From CAYOHY01 sp964403885 (GTDB lineage Bacteria; Actinomycetota; Coriobacteriia; Anaerosomatales; PHET01): DNA of 55,336 nt. The stretch spans positions 1-55,336 of the forward strand of contig CAYOHY010000009.1 in assembly GCA_964403885.1 (NCBI GenBank), in the 5' to 3' direction. The notes under the pieces are model-generated. The model did not search any database and was not told the DNA's origin. It was given only the letters and a program-made list of their open reading frames with translations. The position numbers and the translations under genes were made by a program. How positions within the stretch are numbered: position 1 is the first letter of the stretch; each line of letters opens with the position of its first letter. Below, piece by piece: positions 50,661-55,336 of this stretch.

Positions 50661-52100
50661 GTGGACCCTCGGCTCATCGTCATAGCCGGGACGTTCCTGC
50701 TCCTCATCGTGGCGATCGTCACCTTCGTCGTCACTCTGACTCGCGCGCGCCGCGAAGAGGCGAGCGCCGCAGAGGTCGCACCCTTCGGGTTCGCCGACGC
50801 ACCGGATGCCCATCTGCCGGTCGACGCAAGCCTTGAGGGGCTCGACGTCGCTTTGGACAAGGGCGCGCTCAGCGCTTCTCTGCTGGCCCCGATCAAGGAC
50901 AGCACGTGGATGCCTCCCGAGTCACCGGCGCCCGCGCCTGATCTCGCGCACGCTGCGCTGTCCGAGCGCATCGCCGGGTTCTCGCCCATGCCCGATATCC
51001 CCGAGCCGGGCTTCGCTGCCGAGCGATACGAGGCGTGGGAGGTCGCAGACATCCCGGGCGAGGGCATGCCCGTCGCGCCTACTCCCGGCGAGGTCGCGGA
51101 TCCCAACTGGGCTGCCGCGATCCCCGAGGTGGGGGAGGCCGCGACCCGAGCCTGGGTCGAGCCCGATGCCGCGCCCGCCGACGATTTCGAGGCCGAGCTG
51201 GCCGCACTGATGCCCACCACGGTGATGGAGCCCGTTGGCGAGCCTGTGGTCAGCGAGCAAGCGCCGATCGGACTCCCTGACGTCGCGCCGGTCCCCGCAG
51301 CGGTTGTCGATGCGCCCGTGCCAGTGCCGGAGCCCCCGATCACGCCTGCGCCCGTACCTCAGCCCGCTCCCGCGATCACGCCTGTACCGGAGGCGGCGCC
51401 CGCGATCACGCCCACACCTGTACCCGCACCCGTACCCGTACAGGTGCCCACGCCCGCACCCGCACCGGAACCCGTGCCCGCGCCTCAGCCCGAGATCGCA
51501 CCCGCACCCGTACCCGTACCCGCACCGGTGCCCGTGCCCACGCCCGAACCGGAACCCGCACCGGAACCCGTGCCGGTACAGCCCGTGCCTGCCGCACCCG
51601 TCGCGCAGGTCGCCCCTGTATCTGCGCCCTCACCCGCCGTCGCCGCGCCCGTGGCGCAGCCCGAGCTTGCCGTCATGGACGAGGCCTTCTGGTCAGGCCT
51701 CATCGCCGAGCAGTCCGCTGCTCCCAGGGCCACGGTGCCGACACGACCCGTCGAGCCTCGGCCGGAGGTCAAGGTCTCTGCGCCTGCGCCGATCGAGCAA
51801 CTACCGGCGGTCGAGCCCGAGCCTGTCGTCGCGCCGCCGGTGCGCCCTCGTGTCCGCGTCCACGTGGCCGGCCAAAGCGATGACGCCGCGCCCGTGACCA
51901 TCGATGCCGCCCCCGTCAGCGGGGAGCGTCGTGCGGTCCCGGCAGACGTTCCGGAGCTTGTCATGGCCGCGCCCGTCGAGATGTGGTTCGGCGACTCTCG
52001 CGTGGGCGTCAAAGCCGGCACCGCGACCTACGACCGATTCCGCAAGTATGCGGACGCGTTGCTCGAAGACCTCAAGTCGGGGTCGGGCACCGGCCGATAA
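50661..52100 (+). CDS. Single-pass membrane protein with long Pro-rich region
   Basis: 479 residues. One N-terminal membrane helix (5-26, VIAGTFLLLIVAIVTFVVTL) is followed by basic TRARREE, so the rest is probably cytosolic. Residues about 75-215 are acidic and rich in Pro; about 215-340 is a near-continuous Pro-Val-Pro-Ala-Pro repeat; the last 50 residues (VEMWFGDSRVGVKAGTATYD, FRKYADALLEDLK) look folded and conserved. I recognise no family. The GTG start has AGGAG upstream and is five bases after the GTPase gene. It may tether the GTPase/roadblock complex to the pilus base; this is a guess from position. Confidence 0.75.
   Translation: MDPRLIVIAGTFLLLIVAIVTFVVTLTRARREEASAAEVAPFGFADAPDAHLPVDASLEGLDVALDKGALSASLLAPIKDSTWMPPESPAPAPDLAHAALSERIAGFSPMPDIPEPGFAAERYEAWEVADIPGEGMPVAPTPGEVADPNWAAAIPEVGEAATRAWVEPDAAPADDFEAELAALMPTTVMEPVGEPVVSEQAPIGLPDVAPVPAAVVDAPVPVPEPPITPAPVPQPAPAITPVPEAAPAITPTPVPAPVPVQVPTPAPAPEPVPAPQPEIAPAPVPVPAPVPVPTPEPEPAPEPVPVQPVPAAPVAQVAPVSAPSPAVAAPVAQPELAVMDEAFWSGLIAEQSAAPRATVPTRPVEPRPEVKVSAPAPIEQLPAVEPEPVVAPPVRPRVRVHVAGQSDDAAPVTIDAAPVSGERRAVPADVPELVMAAPVEMWFGDSRVGVKAGTATYDRFRKYADALLEDLKSGSGTGR
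51412..51585 (+). repeat. Hexanucleotide repeats coding Pro-x-Pro
   Basis: Tandem degenerate six-base units (CCCGTA, CCCGCA, CCGGAA, CCCGTG and similar) encode PAPVPVPAP and PEPEPAPEP runs. All are multiples of six, so slippage would change length but not frame. Confidence 0.75.
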
Positions 52101-52193
52101 TCGCTGGTGTGCCCCTTTGGGGCGCGGTATCATTGCCCCAGCCCGCGACCAGGTGTCGCGGCACAGCTCCGCGTTCGCATAAGGATGTCGCAG

Positions 52194-53864
52194 GTGGCGG
52201 AAGCAGGACAACGGCTCGGCCAGCTCTTGATGCGGGCCGGCATCATCACCGACAAGCAGCTCAACGACGCGCTGGAGGTGCACCGGGCGACCGGTAGCCC
52301 ACTGGGGCGCGTGCTTGTCGACCTCGGCTACGCGACGCAGGGCGCGATCCTGTCGGTCATGGCCAAGCAGATCGGCATCGAGTACATCGACTTCAGTGAG
52401 CGTCGTCCTGAGGCCATCGCGGTCTCTGTAGTGCCCAAGGAGCTCGCCCAGCGCTACACGCTGATGCCCGTCTCGATCACCGGCAACACGCTGCTCGTGG
52501 CGATGGCGGACCCGCAGAACGTGCTCGCACTCGATGACCTGCGCATCATCACCAACTTCGAGATCAAGCCCGCGATCTCCACCAAAGACGACATCGTCGC
52601 CGCGATCGACGAGTACTACAAGGTCGCCGAGCAGACGGACCAAGATCAGTTCGTGGGCACGGAAGACATCACCGACGACGAGCTGTCGCAGCTCACCGAC
52701 GTCGAGTCGGAGTCGCCGGCGGTCAAGCTCGTCAACTACATCATCCAAAAGGCCGTCGCGGACAGAGCATCCGACATCCACATCGAGCCGCAGGAGAACG
52801 ACCTGCGTGTCCGGTTCCGTGTCGACGGCGTCTTGCATGAGGTGATGCGCAGTCCCAAGACCGCGCAGCAGGCGATGATCTCGCGCTTCAAGATCATGGC
52901 CGAGATGGACATCGCAGACTCCCGTCGTCCCCAGGACGGTCACTGCGCTGTCACCATCGGCGTCCACAAGATGGACTTCCGAGTCTCGACCCTGCCGACG
53001 GTCTACGGCGAGCGCATCGTACTGCGTATCCTTCGCAAGGACTCGATCCTGCTCCAGCTGTCCGACCTGGGCTTCCTGCCTGCCACCCTCGAGCGCTTCG
53101 AGGGGTCGTTCAAGAAGCCGTACGGCGCCATCCTCGTCACCGGCCCCACGGGCTCGGGCAAGTCGACCTCGCTCTACGCAGCGATCAACGTGCTCAACAG
53201 CCCCAACCGCCACATCGTCACCGCCGAGGACCCGGTCGAGTACCGCCTTCCGGGCGTGAACCAGTGCCAGATGAACCACAAGGCGGGGCTCGACTTTGCT
53301 CGGGCACTGCGTTCGTTCCTGCGTTGTTCCCCCGACGTCATCCTCGTCGGTGAGATCCGAGACCAAGAGACGGCGTCGATCGCCATCGAGTCCGCTCTCA
53401 CCGGTCACCTCGTGCTCTCAACGCTGCACACCAACGACGCCCCCAGCGCCGTCACTCGACTCATCGAGATGGGCGTCGAACCCTTCCTCGTCTCGTCGGC
53501 GGTCGACTGCATCCTTGCTCAGCGACTCGCGCGAAAGTTGTGCGGCGACTGCAAGCAGGAGTGGCGCCCCAAGCGCGAAGTGCTCATCGAAGCGGGCTAC
53601 GCTGCCGATAACCTCCCTGAGGTCGTCTACCGTGCCGGCGGATGCAAGAAGTGCGGCGGCACGGGCTACCGAGGGCGAATCGGCGTCCATGAGGTGCTCA
53701 TGATGTCCGAGGAGATCTCGCGGCTGTGTGTCGAAGAGGCCACCGCCGAGGACATCAAGCGTGTCGCGGTGGAACAGGGCATGCTTACGCTCAGGCAAGA
53801 CGGCCTGGAGAAGGTCAGGCTCGGACAGACTTCGATCGAGGAGATCGTGCGAGTCATCGTGTAG
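52194..53864 (+). CDS. pilB: PilB-type pilus assembly ATPase, copy 2
   Basis: A second GspE/PilB ATPase, again 556 residues. It has an N-terminal MshEN domain (RLGQLLMRAGIITDKQL), Asp box RASDIHIEP, TVYGERIVLRIL, Walker A GPTGSGKST (317-325), His box STLHTNDAP and zinc cysteines CGDC and CKKC. The Walker B region reads RSFLRCSPDVILVGEIRD, where Cys-Ser replaces the usual Gln-Asp. Start GTG 52194 is preceded by AAGGA at eight bases; ATG 52185 overlaps that site. It stands next to pilC, the classical pair, so it is the better candidate for the main assembly ATPase. No PilT-type retraction ATPase is in the window. Confidence 0.95.
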   Translation: MAEAGQRLGQLLMRAGIITDKQLNDALEVHRATGSPLGRVLVDLGYATQGAILSVMAKQIGIEYIDFSERRPEAIAVSVVPKELAQRYTLMPVSITGNTLLVAMADPQNVLALDDLRIITNFEIKPAISTKDDIVAAIDEYYKVAEQTDQDQFVGTEDITDDELSQLTDVESESPAVKLVNYIIQKAVADRASDIHIEPQENDLRVRFRVDGVLHEVMRSPKTAQQAMISRFKIMAEMDIADSRRPQDGHCAVTIGVHKMDFRVSTLPTVYGERIVLRILRKDSILLQLSDLGFLPATLERFEGSFKKPYGAILVTGPTGSGKSTSLYAAINVLNSPNRHIVTAEDPVEYRLPGVNQCQMNHKAGLDFARALRSFLRCSPDVILVGEIRDQETASIAIESALTGHLVLSTLHTNDAPSAVTRLIEMGVEPFLVSSAVDCILAQRLARKLCGDCKQEWRPKREVLIEAGYAADNLPEVVYRAGGCKKCGGTGYRGRIGVHEVLMMSEEISRLCVEEATAEDIKRVAVEQGMLTLRQDGLEKVRLGQTSIEEIVRVIV

Positions 53865-53894
53865 GGCAGCAGTCGATGTACCAGGGAGTGGGTC

Positions 53895-55103
53895 ATGGCA
53901 ACGTTCTCATATACCGTTCGCGACAAGGCAGGCAGGGTCGCCAAGGGTAAGCTCGACGGCGAGAGCAAGGACGCCGTACAGGCCAAGCTCACCCAGATGG
54001 GCTACATCATCCTTGAGCTCGATCAGCAGGGTGGCATCGCCAATCTCAACAACATCACCTTCGGCACAGGCGTCAAAACAAAAGACGTCACCGTGTTCGC
54101 GCGCCAGTTCTCCACGATGATCAACGCCGGTCTGTCACTCACGAAGTGTCTGACCATCCTCGGTGGTCAGACCGAGAACACCTACCTGCGCGACATCATC
54201 GGGCAGCTGGGCAAGGACGTCGAAGCGGGTCAGTCGCTCTCCGATGCGCTGTCCAAGCACCCCAAGGTCTTCCCGCCGATCTTCGTCAACATGGTCAGGG
54301 CAGGTGAGACGGGCGGTGTTCTCGACGAGGTCCTCAACCGTGTCGCCGACCACTTCGAGCAAGAGCAGCAGCTCAAGGGCAAGATCAAGTCAGCCATGAC
54401 CTACCCGGTCGCCATGGGCATCATGGTCCTTTTGATCCTGACCGCGATGATGCTGTTCGTCGTTCCGACCTTCGAGAAGATGTTCAACGACATGGGCGGC
54501 AAGCTGCCGTTCATGACACAGATCCTGGTCGACGCGTCCCACTTCGTGGCCGGTCCCGGCGGCATCATCACCGTCGTCGTGCTGGTCGCTGCCGTGTGGA
54601 CCTTCAAGTGGTGGTCGAAGGGTCCCGGCAAGCTCATCTGGGACGGCGCCAAGCTCAGGATGCCGGTCTTCGGCTCCATGACTCGCAAGATCGCGCTCGC
54701 GAAGTTCACCCGGACCTTCGGAACGCTCGTCTCGGCCGGCGTGCCGATTCTGTCGGCGCTCGACATCGTAGGCGACACCGCCGGTAACGAGGTCGTCGCA
54801 AACGCGGTCAAGCACGCGCGTGGCGCCATCAAGGAAGGCGAGACGATCGCCAAGCCGCTCTCCGAGAGCAAGGTGTTCCCGTCGATGCTCGTGCAGATGA
54901 TCGCGGTCGGTGAGGAGACCGGTGCGCTCGACGCCATGCTCAACAAGATCGCTGACTTCTACGACGAGGAGGTCTCGGTGGCTGTCGAAGGCCTCACGTC
55001 GCTCATCGAGCCGCTCATGATGGCCACCCTGGGTGTCGTCGTCGGCGGCATGGTCGTCGCGCTGTACCTTCCGATGTTCCAGGTCATCACCCTCGTCAAG
55101 TAG
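53895..55103 (+). CDS. pilC: Type IV pilus inner-membrane platform protein PilC
   Basis: A 402-residue GspF/PilC protein that couples the ATPase to pilin insertion. The N-terminus (MATFSYTVRDKAGRVAKG, ILELDQQGG) leads to two GspF repeats: first FARQFSTMINAGLSLTKCL with AGETGGVLDEVLNRVA, and second FTRTFGTLVSAGVPILSAL with GEETGALDAMLNKIADFYD. Three membrane helices lie at about 170-192, 217-237 and 369-392. The ATG has a GGGAGTGGG region upstream. It follows pilB2 by 30 bases. A strong terminator (55133-55159) ends the operon. Confidence 0.96.
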   Translation: MATFSYTVRDKAGRVAKGKLDGESKDAVQAKLTQMGYIILELDQQGGIANLNNITFGTGVKTKDVTVFARQFSTMINAGLSLTKCLTILGGQTENTYLRDIIGQLGKDVEAGQSLSDALSKHPKVFPPIFVNMVRAGETGGVLDEVLNRVADHFEQEQQLKGKIKSAMTYPVAMGIMVLLILTAMMLFVVPTFEKMFNDMGGKLPFMTQILVDASHFVAGPGGIITVVVLVAAVWTFKWWSKGPGKLIWDGAKLRMPVFGSMTRKIALAKFTRTFGTLVSAGVPILSALDIVGDTAGNEVVANAVKHARGAIKEGETIAKPLSESKVFPSMLVQMIAVGEETGALDAMLNKIADFYDEEVSVAVEGLTSLIEPLMMATLGVVVGGMVVALYLPMFQVITLVK

Positions 55104-55132
55104 TGTCTACCGCGCACAACGCTCGACCTCAT

Positions 55133-55159
55133 CAGGACCCGCGCATGCCGCGGGTCCTG
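55133..55159 (+). terminator. Terminator after pilC
   Basis: CAGGACCCGCG (55133-55143) pairs perfectly with CGCGGGTCCTG (55149-55159), 11 bp with a CATGC loop, followed by TGCATTTC. It ends the pilB-pilC operon 29 bases after pilC. Confidence 0.8.
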
Positions 55160-55232
55160 TGCATTTCGGCCGCCACGCGAACTGTGAGAAGAAATCGTGA
55201 AAATCCTCTAAAGACGCGCGTGCGAACGCCGA

Positions 55233-55238
55233 TACATT
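55233..55238 (+). promoter_or_regulatory. -10 box of prepilin promoter
   Basis: TACATT, about 70 bases before the prepilin ATG. An A-rich stretch (about 55185-55212), rare in this genome, lies upstream where an UP element would be. No good -35 box and no sigma-54 site were seen. Confidence 0.4.
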
Positions 55239-55307
55239 CTCTGACGGAAGGGTGGCAATGGTGTCACCCGCACAGTGCCCGAGTGGGCGGAAGGAGGTGC
55301 GACCAAC

Positions 55308-55336
55308 ATGAAGCTGTTCCGCAAGGAGGAGGGATT
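55308..55336 (+). CDS. Type IV prepilin, cut by window end
   Basis: Only the first nine codons are in the window: MKLFRKEEG followed by the first two bases (TT) of the next codon, which is therefore Phe or Leu. A short basic leader ending in Gly with Phe next is the prepilin peptidase cleavage site (G/F) of type IV pilins, and the position after pilC fits. A near-perfect ribosome-binding site, AAGGAGGTG, lies nine bases upstream, as expected for an abundant protein. The rest of the gene cannot be judged. Confidence 0.75.

Noticed and set aside
51801..53408. Open frame of 535 codons on the minus strand opposite pilB copy 2 and the Pro-rich gene
   Set aside because: Overlaps two well-supported plus-strand genes and has no domain.
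55233..55260. Sigma-54 promoter in front of the prepilin gene, as in Pseudomonas pilA
   Set aside because: TGGCAATGG near 55254 lacks the downstream GC doublet at the right spacing, and nothing else in the window suggests sigma-54 control.

Overview
The window is a contiguous, gene-dense, high-GC piece of bacterial chromosome, about 50 protein genes with almost no spare DNA, no transposons, no CRISPR array and no tRNA or rRNA genes. Actinobacterial traits (TAnnnT -10 boxes, GTG starts, genes that look leaderless, a SigF/UsfX-type stress sigma pair), anaerobe traits (superoxide reductase, formate-tetrahydrofolate ligase with FolD) and a Gram-negative-style type IV pilus assembly set suggest an anaerobic actinobacterium near Coriobacteriia (OPB41/Anaerosomatales-like). 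That assignment is inference; a 16S or marker-gene search would settle it.

Layout. 1-2866: end of yebC, then ruvC-ruvA-ruvB behind a promoter with a LexA-type palindrome. 2905-8466: accessory genes, including a cold-shock protein, a degenerate M48 peptidase homologue, an SDR-DUF2867 fusion, a superoxide reductase and an isochorismatase-like hydrolase. 8531-11864: fhs-folD and a secreted membrane-anchored protein. 12056-17686: a second cold-shock gene, then queH, queA and tgt of queuosine synthesis, interrupted by a PHP phosphoesterase and an ECF sigma/anti-sigma pair. 17802-27129: yajC, an HD hydrolase, secD-secF, a large RecJ-HIRAN-helicase fusion and rel. 27126-34570: a haem-motif diguanylate cyclase, an MBL hydrolase, hisS, aspS, a 6S RNA, a thioredoxin-like lipoprotein and rarA. 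34644-36283: DUF948 protein, rsbW-like anti-sigma factor and sigF-like sigma factor. 36286-45425: AI-2E transporter, alaS, ruvX, mltG, an ABC exporter, a helical-repeat protein, yqeG and aroE. 45434-55336: type IV pilus operon with two PilB-type ATPases, a roadblock protein, a DUF4388 protein, a Ras-like GTPase, a proline-rich membrane protein, PilC and the first codons of a prepilin.

How it fits together. The backbone order (ruvAB, queA, tgt, yajC, secDF, recJ, rel, hisS, aspS, 6S RNA, rarA, alaS, ruvX) follows the ancient order known from Bacillus. Lineage-specific genes are set into it. The most interesting are the roadblock/DUF4388/GTPase cassette between two PilB paralogues, with RLG-type motifs like those of c-di-GMP-binding MshEN domains in three of its proteins; the RecJ-HIRAN-RecQ-like fusion; and the 6S RNA found here from its terminal helix and synteny.
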